NCBI RefSeq assembly: GCF_933775445.1
Contig: NC_065876.1
Span: forward strand, 22,010,001-22,074,000
Direction of reading: 5' to 3'
DNA: 64,000 nt
DNA from: Argentina anserina
Lineage: Eukaryota > Streptophyta > Magnoliopsida > Rosales > Rosaceae
Both the position numbers and the translations under genes were made by a program. Of this stretch, positions 13,991 to 26,178 are shown one piece after another; position 1 is the first letter of the stretch, and each line of letters begins with the position of its first letter. The notes below the pieces were generated by a model. It made no database searches. It worked only from the letters and a program-made list of their open reading frames with translations, and was not told where the DNA came from.

Positions 13991-14475
13991 TCGGGTTCTC
14001 TATTAATTAGTTAACCCTTTTCAGCGCGGTGCGGTTTGGAGTTCTTCCTCGGGTTCCAATGCAGTATCGGCGTTGGAGAGCTTCCTGACGTTAGCTTTCT
14101 CCATTCCAGGCAAGTCGCTGGCAGAGATAGCGGCCCAGGCTGCTAAGTTTCGTTCTCCTCTGCCTGCTACCCAATTGCTCCTGTAGTTCCGGTGGTGACG
14201 AAGCCTAAAGTCATCATAGAGTTGGTGTTCGGGGTTAAGGGAGGGCCTGCTCTATTCACTGAATCTGCCCGGAAAGAGGGAAACGTTCGAAGACTGTTGG
14301 CGCGCTCCTCTAGCTATGGAGATATATCGTTCCATTTGAGAGGAGGCTCTAGCTCACGAGGATGGCATGATCAAAGTCTCCCCTAACCAGAAAAGGAAAG
14401 CTGACCAGCCTAAGCGTTCTAAGAACAAGAAGAAGAAGAAGAAGCAGAAAGGAGAGTTCGATCAGTTGTAGCTCG
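13991..14475 (+). pseudogene. Degenerate coding-like fragment, family unknown
   Basis: This stretch is more GC-rich than its surroundings and reads as protein-like pieces broken by stops. One piece at 14192-14386 is open for 64 codons. It is followed by a very lysine-rich tail ending at a stop near 14470. No domain is recognised. It could be a decayed retroelement ORF or a captured gene fragment. Function cannot be assigned. Confidence 0.3.
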
Positions 14476-15010
14476 GGTCCAAAAATGCTTCAGCTTTGGA
14501 TTAGAAAACGGATAAATTCTGTTAAAAAAACCCACCACAGAATCTAGCTAGATTGATTCAATAAAATGAGTTGTATCACTTGTATGTTGCCTGACAAAAT
14601 ACAATTGAACAGGTCAAAGAGGCTATGAGCAGAAATGGAGAACTTAACAAAAGACAACCTTTTGGGTGAAAGTGTAACGAAAAAAACGAAAAAAAATGAA
14701 AAAATCATCATGAATACGTGGCTCTATGCCTATCATTGGACGTCCATGTTTTGTTGCCGTTATTTCGGTTATTCATGCTTGTTTGAAAGGATTCATCACG
14801 TACAATCTATTTCGAAAAAAAAAAAAAAACACAGAGAAGGAAAATTGGGATTTAGAGAGGGGGGAGAGGAACAAAGATAAAGAAGAAGAAGTAAATAACC
14901 AAAGACATAATATAGAAGAAGAGAGGGCAAAAAGGCGAGGCTGCTTTCTTGTCTTCTTTTCTTATTATCTATCTATCTCTCTGTGTTCCTCTCAATACTT
15001 CCTCATCCTG

Positions 15011-17328
15011 ATGTCTTCAAGTAAATTCAGAAGAGCATTGGGAGCCGTCAAGGACCAAACTAGCATTGGCCTTGCCAAAGTTGGCAGCAGCACTTCTCTA
15101 GCGGACCTCGATGTCGCCATTGTAAAGGCTACGAGGCACGAAGAATACCCAACCGAAGAGAAATACATAAGAGAGATTCTTAGCTTGACATGTTACTCTC
15201 GCGCATATATCAGTGCCTGTGTCAACACCATCTCCAGGCGTCTCAACAAAACCAAGAACTGGATTGTCGCCCTCAAAACCCTCATGTTGATCCAACGGCT
15301 GCTTTCTGAAGGTGATCCTGCTTATGAACAAGAGATATTCTTCTCCACTAGACGTGGGACTCGGTTTCTCAACATGTCTGATTTTAGGGATACTGCTGGT
15401 TCCAATACATGGGACTACTCTGCCTTTGTGCGCACATATGCATTGTACCTTGACGAACGGCTGGAGTTTCGAATGCAAAGCCGGCGAGGGAAACGCAGTG
15501 TGTTTGGAATCGAAGACGAGGAGGGTCCAGAGCAAAACTCTAATAACCAGCAAGTGTGTAATAGAGCCACACCTGTGCACGAGATGAGGCACGATAAATT
15601 GTTCTCAAGGATGCAACATTTGCAGCAGCTCCTTGAACGATTTATAGCGACACGTCCAACAGGTTAGTACTGACCATAAAAATCCTCTACAATACACCTG
15701 AATCCTAACCCTCATTTTCGTTTTCATTTTGCGAAAACTCGATCTCTCCTTTCATCATTTGTGTCCAAACTCACCATGCAATCAGAATTTTAATGAATTT
15801 AGCTAGCTGGTATACACATAAAAATTAATAGGCTGTCGCTCAAATGATTTCTACAAAAGAAATACAAGTCGAATTGAAAACGTATACAGCCATTGGTAAT
15901 GAAAGTATCTGGCCAGCGATCAAACTTTTGTAGGTCTATATGATCATATTAGGAAAATATATAACTCCAAGTGGTCTGTTTTCTAAAATTTAATGAATAA
16001 TTTGAATCTTCTTTGAAAGTGGATATGAATAACAAGCTCCCATGTTATTTGCATATTCATTTTCAATGATCCGATAGTATATGTTCAATCTCTTGTACGT
16101 AATATTGAAACACAAAAAAGTGTTGGGACTAAATTCGAACACTATTTGTATATGTCTTTAACAATTTGTCTACGTGCATGCATGGGAATGTTTAGGTGAA
16201 GCAAAGAACAACAGGGTCATAATAGTGGCCCTATACCCGCTAGTGAAAGAGAGTTTCCAGATATATTACGACGTAACAGAGATAATGGGCACACTCATCG
16301 ACCGCTTCATGGAGCTTGAAGTCCCCGACGGTGTCAAAGTCTACGAAGTATTCGTTCGCATCGGAAAACAATTTGACGAGCTGGACGTGTTCTATACCTG
16401 GTGTAAGAACGTCGGCATTGCACGCACCTCGGAGTACCCCGAAGTGGAGAAAATCACGCCCAAAAAGCTCGAGGTGATGGACGAGTACATCCGCGACAAG
16501 TCGGCTATGGAACAAGGCCGGAAAGTAATTAGGGCTCTAGAGCCAAGAGGTGAATCTCCTGTGTCTGTGGAGTCCAAAGAAGAACCGGATATGAACTCCA
16601 TTAAAGCCCTTCCTTCCCCGGAAGACGTCGCGGAGGCTCCAGTGGAGGAAGAGAAGGAGGAAGAGCCGATCGTGGAGAAAGATGAACCGAAAAAACAAGA
16701 CGTGGGTGATTTGTTGAACTTGGGAGATGATGCCGGCACCAATGAAGAACAAGGTGTCAGACTAGCGTTGGCATTGTTCAATGGACCGGAGGGTTCTATA
16801 ACCTCCACGACGGGTCCCCAACCATGGGAGGCGTTTTCAGAGGAAGACGATTGGGAAACAGCTCTTGTCCAGTCTGCAACCAACTTGCCAAACCAGAAGA
16901 CCTCTCTTGGAGGAGGATTCGACTTGTTGCTGCTAGACGGAATGTACCAACAAGCTCAGGTAACGTCAACAATGGCTGGCCCCGGTTATGGAACCAGCGG
17001 CAGTGCAAGTAGCGTTGCGTTGGGCTCTGCTGGAAGGCCAGCAATGCTAGCATTGCCTGCGCCACCAACACAGTCTGATCAGAATGCGGATAGGTCAATG
17101 GTTGTTGGGACAACGCATGTAGACCCATTTGCCGCTTCAATGGTGGTGCCGCCGCCGTCGTACGTGCAAATGTCAGATCTGGAGAAGAAGCAGAAGCTGT
17201 TGATGGAAGAACAATTGATGTGGCACCAGTACGCAAGGGATGGGATGCAAGGGCAGATTGGATTGACAAAGCTACAACATAACCCTCATTATCATCCAAA
17301 CGTGGGAGGTTACACACACACTTACTGA
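15011..17328 (+). CDS. ANTH/AP180-type clathrin assembly protein (At1g03050/At4g02650 clade)
   Basis: Endocytic adaptor that binds PI(4,5)P2 at the plasma membrane through an N-terminal ANTH domain and recruits clathrin through a disordered C-terminal half. Two exons, 15011-15662 and 16196-17328, join in phase 1 to give 594 residues, close to the roughly 600 of this clade. ANTH covers about residues 20-300: the start MSSSKFRRALGAVKDQ and KATRHEEYP are typical. The tail has an acidic Glu/Asp-rich stretch, a clathrin-box-like LLNL at about 390-393, a PWEAF segment and a DPF motif near 527-529 (AP-2-type ligand). ATG 15011 is chosen because it begins the conserved family N-terminus; an in-frame ATG upstream at 14726 adds only non-conserved sequence. 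In Arabidopsis this clade is linked to pollen-tube membrane integrity. The paralogue assignment is by recall of the N-terminus. Confidence 0.93.
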
Positions 17329-18067
17329 TAAGTTCGATCATGGTCATCAAAACATGGGTTTGTTGAGCATGAGCTAGGGTCAATTAACTTCATGTATTTT
17401 GCCTTTTTCTTTTCCTTTTCCTCCTTTTTGGGTGAGATTCAGTATCTCACTTGGTACATAAGAACAGAACTTTGGCTTCAACATATTGGTAGGAAAAGTG
17501 GAAGTGATGAAACCCTTGCAACCTCCAGGTAAGAAAGAGTTGTAAATGGTATACATGTACAAAATGATGTTGAAATGGAAAAAATTCTTGTAGTTTCTTC
17601 ATTGCAAATTACCGCCAAAGTAGAAACAAAAGTAGCAAATTATAAATGCAAATAGAAGAAGATCTAGAAAGCAGTACGTAGCAATTAATAGGTATCGTAT
17701 GTTATTGTGAAATTATGATTCAAAGTATGGTGTAGAGACGAGCTACTGAGCGAAAGTTATTCAATACACGGGCCGTGTAGATACACGGGTGATCCCAGCC
17801 GTTCCTTTTAACACGTGGAGCTAATTTCCGATCGTTTGAGATCAAACTCCAGTTCGGCAGAAAACTTGCGAGTGAGGTCTGATAGATTTCAGGAATTATT
17901 AATCTATGTTTGGACCACAACGATTTCTTATATCTTCATAGCTTTCAGGAGAGAGAGAGAGAGAGAGAGAGAGATGGGTTGGATCTGGATAGTCGGGTTG
18001 AAGTCGAAGGCAGAGAAGGGTGCCAGGGCGAGGATGTGGCCATGAGGGAGGTGGCGGCAAATAGGGA
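17329..18067. other. Clathrin-adaptor 3' flank and Gypsy insertion site
   Basis: Likely 3' UTR up to about 17560, then intergenic sequence with no supported gene. A (GA)n microsatellite lies at 17948-17974. The last bases, 18068-18072 'gaggg', are the left target duplication of the Gypsy element; the pre-insertion sequence resumes at 29457. Confidence 0.7.
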
Positions 18068-18072
18068 GAGGG

Positions 18073-19055
18073 TGTAGACACATGAAATTTAACGAAGTAA
18101 ATTATTTTCGTTAAATGATTAAATCGACCAAGAATCCGATAAAATTGCACACGTGGCCTAAAGTTAACAAAGTTGGTGCGGATCCGAATAAAACTCGTGT
18201 CAGCACATAAACGGATGATCGTAATCAAAGCTACGTGATTTCGAAAATTGAATGTCATTAACGATTCAAAATGGTAATTGGACATTTGATTAAATTAATA
18301 AATTCTTTAACGGCTATAATTAAATCAATTATTTTTTGTTTAATTTAGTTATGAAAATGACTAATTTTTGATTTAATTATACAATTAAAGAAATTTATTA
18401 TTTTAGTGTCATTAAAATATTCTACAAAATAGAAACCTTGACACTATAAATACCCCTTTCAACATGATGAGAGGGGGATTTTAGACTTGAGAAGAAGAGA
18501 GAAAATCACTTGAGCAAGATCACTCTCGACAAATCCCGAAGTCTCTCAAGTCCACGAAGATCATCAAATCCACGAAGAATCGTCAAGCCACCAAATCATT
18601 CGTTCTTCATCAAATCCAAATCCAAACTCAAGTCCACGAAGAATCATCAAGCGGCCAAATCGCTCGTTCTTCATCAAATCCAAATCCAAACTCAAGTCCA
18701 CGAAGAATCATCAAGCGGCCAAATCGCTCGTTCTTCATCAAACCCAAATCCAAACTCAAGTCCACAAAGAATCATCAAGCGGCCAAATCGCTCGTTCTTC
18801 ATCAAACCCAAATACAAACTCAAGTCCACGAAGAATCATCAAGCAGCCAAATCGCTCGTTTTTCATCAAATCCAAATCCAAGTCAAACTCAAATTCTCAA
18901 GATCAAGTGCACGTCACCCTTGAGCCAAGTCATATACGGAGATAGAATCAGAGGAGTTCACAAAGATTGTAACCCCGCGCTTGATATTCAATAAATCACA
19001 TTTTATTTGTACACGTGTCTGCATTCTTGTTTGGTTTTCAGATTCGCGCTCTACA
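18073..19055 (+). repeat. 5' LTR of Gypsy element
   Basis: A 983-bp LTR with TG/CA ends. Its 3' third contains an array of a 64-bp unit (phases at 18629, 18693, 18757, 18821) built around 'aagtccacgaagaatcatc'. The motif 'actataaatacccc' near 18443 is a likely TATA box, placing the transcription start just before the repeat array. It pairs with 28497-29456. Confidence 0.95.
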
Positions 19056-19057
19056 AA

Positions 19058-19076
19058 TTGGTACGCCCAGTGGGAC
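19058..19076 (+). other. Candidate primer-binding site of Gypsy element
   Basis: The sequence 'ttggtacgcccagtggg' lies two bases inside the 5' LTR end, where the tRNA primer must pair. I could not assign the tRNA with confidence. Confidence 0.6.
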
Positions 19077-19124
19077 ATTTTTGGCCTCTCATCTCCTTCT
19101 CTGAAGAAATCTTTCGTTTGTGCG

Positions 19125-21306
19125 ATGGTTTCCAAGAACAACCAAGCCGTTCCACCGAAGAAATCCAAATCCACAATCGCGAGGTCAAACGGAGAGGCCG
19201 AACCGGTGAAGAAATCCAAACGAGCATTCTCTAAATCAAAGAGTGAACCGATTTCCCTTGTCACCCGGAGCGTGGCTAGAGCTCAACCCACGACGTTTAT
19301 GGCACTTGCTAGTAAGTCTCGTCAACCAGTCATCACCTTGGAGAGCTTGGGAGCAATAAAGCATGCCTCTCAAAGTGGGAAGAAGCAAGTGTCAAAGGAG
19401 AAGGAGCCAAGTGAGCAATCTCTTCTACCCGTTCATGGTGATGGCCCTATCCTAGAAGACGTTTTCTTTGATGACAAATCAAGCACGGCATCATACCAGG
19501 GAAGTCCCAAAGAAGATGGCCCTATCCTAGAAGACGTTTTCTTTGTTGACGAATCAAGCACAACATCATACCATGGAAGTCCAAAAGAAGATGGCGATAA
19601 CTTTCATTCTATGACACATGAATCATCTTCTGACAATGCGCAGGTCTTGGTGACGGGGGCATCCGCAGTCGAGGAGCAACTCTCCAATCTGTTGGAGATG
19701 GTTGAAAAGCTCACCCGAACGATTGAAGAAAAGGATGTGCAAATCGCTGAGCTCTATAGCAAGTTGGAAGATCACAATGTGAGAACTCCACCAAAGGGTC
19801 GCCTGGCAGGAGGAAAGTAAATGAAAAGGGAGAAACGTCTAAGAACGATGGCGACTCGCTTGGTTCCTTATCACTTCAGCAATTGCAGAACATCATCACC
19901 AACTCAATTCGGGCTCAATATGGAGGTCTTTCTCGTGACTCCATCACTTACTCCAAACCTTACACGAAGAGGATCGACAACTTAAGGATGCCGCTGGGGT
20001 ATCAGCCACCAAATTTCCAACAATTTGAAGGTAAAGGAAACCCAAAGCAACATGTTGCCCACTTCGTGGAGACTTGCAGTAACGCCGGGACAGAAGGCGA
20101 TCACCTTGTCAAGCAGTTTGTTCGCTCGTTGAAGGGAAATGCTTTCGAGTGGTATACAGACTTAGAGCCGGAGTATGTTGACAGTTGGGACCAAATGGAA
20201 CACGAGTTCCTTAATCGATTCTACAGTACAAGGCGGACGGTGAGCATGATGGAGCTAACTAACACGAAGCAACAGAAGGATGAACCCGCGATCGGCTACA
20301 TCAACATATGGCCTCACTTAGCCTTGATTGCAAGGATCGACTGTCAGAGGTGTCAGCCGTCGAAATGTGCATCCAAGGCTTGCACTTTGATTTGCTATAC
20401 ATCTTGCAAGGAATCAAGCCTCGTTCTTTCGAAGAGTTGGCTACTCGAGCCCACGACATGGAGCTAAGCTTGGCAAGTCATAAGGAAAAGAATGAAACCC
20501 TGGTCGACCAACGAAAAGACAAAGCCTTCAGAAGCAGATTTGACAAGGTTGTGAGGAAGCCTTCCAAAGAATCAATGGTCATCAATACTGCACCGGTTAA
20601 GATCTCTATGCGGGATAAGAAAGTGTTCAATAAGGTGGAACCTCCTCGAACCTACGATAGGAGTAAACTCACGTTAAAGGAGATGGAGCGAAAGACGTAC
20701 CCGTTCCCAGACTTTGATGTGGCGGGCATGTTAGAGGATTTGCTCGAAAACAAGATAATAGAGCTTCCGGAGTGCAAACGTCCAGAAGAAATGCATCGAG
20801 TCAATGATCCGAAGTACTGCAATTATCATCGCCTCGTTAGTCACCCTATAGAGAGGTGCTTTGTTCTCAAGGATTTGATAATGAACCTCACCAAGCAAGG
20901 GAAGATTGAGCTGGACGTTGACGACGTTGCTAAAGTCAATTCTACTACCATAACATTCGGGTCGTTCGAGCCAGTTCCACTCACTTTTCACCCGATGAAA
21001 GCACTGTTCTGTTTCACAAATGAGGCGCGCGAACATAAGAAGACCAAAGAAGTTAAAAAATGTCCTGCTTCCACGCCTATCCTCCAAGTTGCCTCTAATG
21101 TCGATGATGAAGGATGGATATTGGTCACTCGGAGAAGAACTCGCAAAGGTATGATGCCAAACTCACCGGTTGCTCGACCAAGCCATAAGAAATCACCTCC
21201 ACGGCGGGAGGAGAACGGACGAGGACGTTTTGAGACAAAAGTTGTTCCATGTTTGTGGAAGCCTCTTCACCGGAACTTGTCAAGAGAACACTTGCCGACA
21301 AAATAA
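19125..21306 (+). pseudogene. Gypsy gag, two frameshifts
   Basis: The capsid-region polyprotein begins at ATG 19125 with a lysine-rich basic N-terminus and an acidic segment holding a repeated GPILEDVFF unit, then a short coiled coil. The frame breaks near 19804. The retrotransposon gag domain then follows from about 19850 (motifs FVRSLKGNAFEWY, FLNRFY). A second break is near 20305; the rest runs to TAA 21306. A zinc-knuckle-like CNYHRLVSHPIERC lies near 20818-20860. Both breaks look like single-base indels. Known role of gag: forms the virus-like particle. This copy cannot make a full-length product. Confidence 0.88.
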
Positions 21307-21321
21307 CCGAATGTCACTTCA

Positions 21322-24300
21322 ATGGCAACAAGTTGTGAAGTCAGCTCCAAAGAAGACGAGAAGCCTGAAGTAAGAGAAATAGGTGCAAGTCAAGTGTTAA
21401 AGAAGAATGAGGTGTTGAAACAATTGGAGAGTCTACCTTTCCAACTTAGCCTCTCTGACTTGATGCAATTGCCAAAATCAACGAGATGCGCGCTTGTGGA
21501 GTTGCTTATCGACGTAGGAAAACACTCCACAAGCATGAATGAATGTGGCGTGTGTGATGCATATTGTGATACCATTCACTTCACATATGATGACCTCCAA
21601 CTGGGCTCTAAGCCGCATAATCGGCCTCTTTTTGTGACAGGGTACATGCGAGAGCGGAAGTTGAATCGTATGCTCATAGACGGAGGGTCAGCGGTAAATA
21701 TCATGCCCAAGTCAACCATGTCTCAACTCGGCATCAATGTAGATGATTTATCAAGGAGTAGTCTCATGATCCAAGGTTTCAACCAAGGAGGACAAAGAGC
21801 GATAGGGATGATCAGACTAGACATGGACATCGGAGAGCTAAAATCAAACACCTTGTTTCATGTCATCGATGCAAAGACCTCGTACAACTTGTTGTTGGGA
21901 CGACCATGGGTACATGAAAACGGCATTGTGCCATCCACTTTACATCAATGTTTCAAGTTCTATCGCGGAGGTGTGAAAACCGTGGTAGAAGATACCAAAC
22001 CTTTCATGAAAGCTGAATCATACTTTGCGGATTCTAAATTCTACACAGATGAGGAGTCAATGAAGGAAGTCCTCCCGGTCGGAGTACCCTCAACAGGGAA
22101 AGTCGCTAAAGTTAGGGAGAATGATGTCAAATCAAAAGACATTGAGCTTCATGGTGAAGTGTCCCAAAATGTCTCATCTGAAGTGGCAACATCGTCTGCA
22201 GAAAGAAAAGTCAGCAATGCCTTTCCGGTCCTTCGCTATGTTCCGAAGTCTAGACGAAGGGAGGAGGAATCTCCATTTGCGGGGACAAAGTCACAAGAGT
22301 GTCCACGAAAATTAGAAGAGGATGATGTGAAATTGTTGAAGGAGGAGTCAACATTGCCATTAATAAAGGTGAGCAACCAAAATCCCACAAAGCAGCCATT
22401 AAAGGGGTTTGTCAAACCAATTCAAGGTAAGACGGAACATGGATCGCTGCCAAAGAAAAGAACAAGTGAAGGGTTCGATCCTAACGCATACAAGCTGTTA
22501 GAAAATGCCGGGTATGACTTTGGTTCATCAAGCAAAAAGGACGACCAGACCGCAGCAAGGATGACGCATGAACTCGATGAGTCACAAAAAAAGTTAAGAG
22601 AGCAAAGGGCAATAGTTGATTCTTCTAAAACTGGTCTCGGTTTCACTTCAAGCAAGCCAATCAGAATTTCAGGAAAGAGGAGGGTGGAGCGAGCCAATGT
22701 GCAACATATCAGTGTCGTGGTAGTTGAAGAGAAGAGTCAAGAGGTTCAGTCGACCCCTCGCATTTTGTCGTTCGATCGCATTCGTCCAAATTCCCGAAGA
22801 GCAACATCTGAACGCATTGAAGGATCAATCACAAGGGTGTCGGTTCTAGACTGTGTGAACCTGAGAGCAAGTAGAGGTTCAGTCTTTAATCGCATCGGTA
22901 GTACAACCACTCGGCATTCCGTATTCAATAGGATGTCAAGTTCAAACAAAGATAAGAAAAAGTCAAACCTCATTCCGCGAAAGCCTGCGTTGGAAAGGAT
23001 CCAAGCACCTGAGGAACGACAGATATGCAAGCGGAAGACAACTTGTAGTCGAGCGGAGACCAAAGAAATCCGAAGTCTTATCCCGTCACGAATGAAGAGG
23101 CATTGTGTGTTGGAAGTGGATTCCACAGATCAACTCAAAGTGAAGCAACATACCATCATATTCACTGGCCAAAAAGGAGATAACAACACCAGCAACCTCG
23201 ATAATGACGGTGAGGATGACATTGTCGAAACCTCTTATCATGTCACGGTGGCAGAAATAGATGCCGTAGAGGAAGACGATCATGAAGATTTTGAAATTGA
23301 AGTAGACGAAGCTCCTCCAGAACTTGAAGATGGGGGGGGCAAGCCACTATGGATGAACTTAAGGAGATTAACTTGGGAACAGAGGAAGACCCAAGACCTA
23401 TTTTTGTGAGTGCGTCTTTAAGTTCTGAAGAAGAAAAAGAACATCTTGATCTGTTGCTCGAGTACAAAGATGTATTTGCTTGGACGTATAAAGAAATGCC
23501 CGGCCTAGATCCAAAGGTAGCAGTTCATCGACTTGCTGTCAAACCAGAGGCTCGGCCGACCAAGCAAACACAAAGACGCTTTCGAACATAACTTATTCCT
23601 CAAATTGAAGCAGAAGTTGATAAGTTGATTGCTGCGGGCTTCATTAGAGAGGTTCAGTATCCCAAGTGGATCGCAAACATTGTTCCTGTCAAGAAAAAGA
23701 ACGGACAAATCCGCGTTTGTGTAGATTTTCGTGACCTAAATGAGGCATGTCCAAAAGATGATTTCCCTCTACCAATCATAGAGCTCATGGTGGATGCGAC
23801 AACCGGGCATGAGGTTTTGTCATTCATGGACGTATCATCAGGTTACAATCAGATAAGGATGGCCTTAGAGGATGAGGAACTCACTGCATTTCGAACTCCC
23901 AAAGGAATTTATTGCTATAAGGTCATGCCATTCGGGTTAAAAAATGCCGGTGCAACGTACCGACGCACTATGCAGAAAATTTTCGGTGACATGCTGCACA
24001 AGTATGTAGAATGCTATGTTGATGATTTGGTTGTCAAAACAAAGAAAAGAAGTGATCACCTGCAAGATCTACGAAGAGTGTTCGACAGGTTACGCAAGTA
24101 CCAGTTAAAAATGAATCCTTTGAAATATGCATTCGGCGTCAATTCTGGAAAATTTCTTGGATTCATCGTGAAGCACCGAGGCATCGAGGTAGACCAATCC
24201 AAAATTAAAGCCATCCAGGAAATGCCAGAGCCAAGAAATTTGCGCGAGTTGAAAAGCCTCCAAGGACGACTTGCCTTCATCAGACGGTTCATATCGAACC

Positions 24301-24526
24301 TAGCGGGCCGCTGCCAACCATTCAGTCGACTCATGAAGAAAGATGTTCCATTTGTATGGGATGAAGCTTGTCACAATGCCTTTGAGAGCATAAAGAAATA
24401 CTTGGCGAATCCTCCGGTGTTGGGTGCACCTATCGCCGGGAAGCCTCTTATCCTTTACATCGCGGCTCAAGAGAGATCACTTGGGGCCCTTCTTGCCCAA
24501 GAAAATGAAGTCAAAAAGGAGAAAGC
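21322..24526 (+). pseudogene. Gypsy pol: protease, reverse transcriptase, start of RNase H
   Basis: The aspartic protease is marked by DGGS (21679-21690) in a retroviral-protease-like context with LLLGRPWV downstream. A long low-conservation linker follows. The frame breaks at a run of eight G near 23330-23340 and again at TAA 23589-23591, just before the RT domain. RT is then open, with VDFRDLNEACPKDDFPLP, the catalytic YVDD (24015-24026) and FLGFIV. RNase H begins (PLILYIAA) but stops near 24526, where sequence copied from the element's own 3' region starts. The second half of RNase H and the integrase N-terminus are absent. Confidence 0.9.
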
Positions 24527-25084
24527 CTTGAACTACGTGATGACTTGATTCTTTCTTTATAAGGATACGTAGGCAGCTTAAGAATAACAATCTTAAGTTC
24601 AGTCACATCAAAATAAAAATAAGGGTTTGTCTGTCAATCATACAAATTCTTATTTCACTGATAGTAAGTTGAATTTCAAAATCGATTGATTACAAGATGA
24701 TTGAAAAAAAAAAAAGAGGAGCAAGTCTTGATCATTCAAGTCAGTTATCACATCCAGGTCAAACCCTTGAAGGTGCTCCGACGTTCTTCAAAGCTGGCTC
24801 TCAGTTTTGGAATCTCTCGGATTTGGCACTTCTTCTTTGACTTGAAGCTGTTCCGACGTTCTTCAAAGCTGGCTCTCAGTTATGGAATCTCTCGGATTTG
24901 GCACTTCTTCTTTGACTTGAAGCTGCTCCGACGTTCTTCAAAGCTGGCTCTCAGTTCTGGAATCTCTCGGATTTGGCACTTCTTCTTTAACTTGAAGCTG
25001 CTCCGACGTTCTTCAAATCTGGCTCTCAGTTCTGGAATCTCTCGGATTTGGCACTTCTTCTTTAACTTGAAGCTGTTCTGACAT
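24527..25084 (+). repeat. Internal duplicate of the 3' region plus four 75-bp tandem repeats
   Basis: From about 24527 to 24780 the sequence matches about 25959-26215 of the same element (shared 'ttgaactacgtgatgactt', 'caatcttaagttcagtcac'). It then becomes an exact-period array: the phase mark 'acgttcttca' is at 24781, 24856, 24931 and 25006, with the next phase at 25081. Read on the minus strand, each 75-bp unit is 25 codons derived from the C-terminal end of the antisense gene (KKCQIREIPELRARFEERRS). Confidence 0.88.
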
Positions 25085-25087
25085 TTC

Positions 25088-25723
25088 CCGGAGCAGGGGC
25101 TGGCGCGATGCATCATCATGGACAACGCCAAGTACTTCTCGAATACCGCAACAGAAAAGTTGATCAAGAAATTTCACTTCCGGCTTCACTTATCTTCGAT
25201 GTATAACGCTCCGGCAAATGGATTGGCAGAAGCATTCAATAAAACGCTATGTAACATTCTGAAGAAAACTGTAAGCAAGAAGCAGAGGGATTGGCATGAG
25301 AAATTGGGCGAAGCTCTCTAGGCTTATAGAACGACGTATCGGACAGCCATAAATGCTACACCTTATTCTCTCGTCTATGGTGTCGAAGCCATGTTACCAT
25401 TAGAGAAAGAAATCCCGTCATTGAGAATCGCTTTGCAAGAAGGTCTCACAAATGAAGAAAATGTCAAGTTGCGCCTGCAAGAGTTAGAAGCTTTGGACGA
25501 GAAAAGGCTTGACGCACAACAACACCTGGAATGCTACCAAGCTCGGATGTCACACGCCTTCAACAAAGGTGTTCGACCATGGTCATTTCAAGTTGATGAT
25601 TTAGTACTTGCTGTTCGAAGACCCATCATTATGACGCACAAGTCCGGCTCCAAATTCAAGTCAAAGTGGGATGCTCCTTACGTCGTCAGAGAAGTTCTTA
25701 CAAAATTGTGGCGGAAGACGGTT
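25088..25723 (+). pseudogene. Gypsy integrase C-terminal half, truncated
   Basis: The last part of an integrase core and its C-terminal domain. An MDNAKYFSN segment fits the second catalytic Asp region and GLAEAFNKTL supplies the Glu. A nonsense TAG at 25319-25321 stands where the family normally has Trp before AYRTTYRT. The frame then continues through GVEAMLPLE to a stop at about 25723. The zinc-binding N-terminus and first catalytic Asp are missing, replaced by the repeat block upstream. Not functional as it stands. Confidence 0.85.
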
Positions 25724-25774
25724 TGAGGATCGGTCCCATCAATGGCAAGTTCTTGAAGAAGTACCATGCTTGAA

Positions 25775-25960
25775 AATGTCAAAGTACGCTCCAAGTCTGC
25801 ATGAGCTTAAACTGCACAAGACACACAAAAAAATGCTCCAAGTCCGCATGAGCATTAACTTCATATGACACAGAAAAAAAAACAAAAAAAACGCTCCACG
25901 CCTGCATGAGCTTAAACTGCACGAGGCACCCAAAAAAATAATAAAATAAAAAAAAATCCT
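25775..25960 (+). repeat. Three degenerate tandem units after integrase
   Basis: Units starting 'gctccaagtctgcatgagct', 'gctccaagtccgcatgagca' and 'gctccacgcctgcatgagct' (near 25779, 25831 and 25892) are separated by A-rich runs. They lie between pol and the antisense gene and are noncoding on the plus strand. Confidence 0.8.
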
Positions 25961-26178
25961 TGAACTACGTGATGACTTGATTCTTTTTTTAGAAGGATAC
26001 GTATGCAGCTTGAGAATAACAATCTTAAGTTCAGTCACATCAAAATAAAAAAGGGGTTTTGTCTGCCAATCATAAAGCAAAATCTTATTTCACCGACAAT
26101 AAGTTGAATTGCAAAATCGATTGATTACAAGATGATTGAAAAAAAAAGGGAGCAAGTCCTGATCATTCAAGTCAGCTA

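Noticed and set aside
14726..15010. Upstream in-frame extension of the AP180 protein to ATG 14726
   Set aside because: The 95 extra residues contain lysine and glutamate runs from an A-rich 5' UTR and no similarity. The family N-terminus starts at 15011.
16240..17383. Minus-strand open frames over the second AP180 exon
   Set aside because: They are shadows of the conserved plus-strand ANTH gene, with low-complexity composition and no family match.
22422..23467. Several minus-strand open frames across the Gypsy gag-pol region
   Set aside because: They mirror the long plus-strand pol frame and carry no domain features. Only the minus-strand unit at 26179-28260 has splice sites and motifs of its own.
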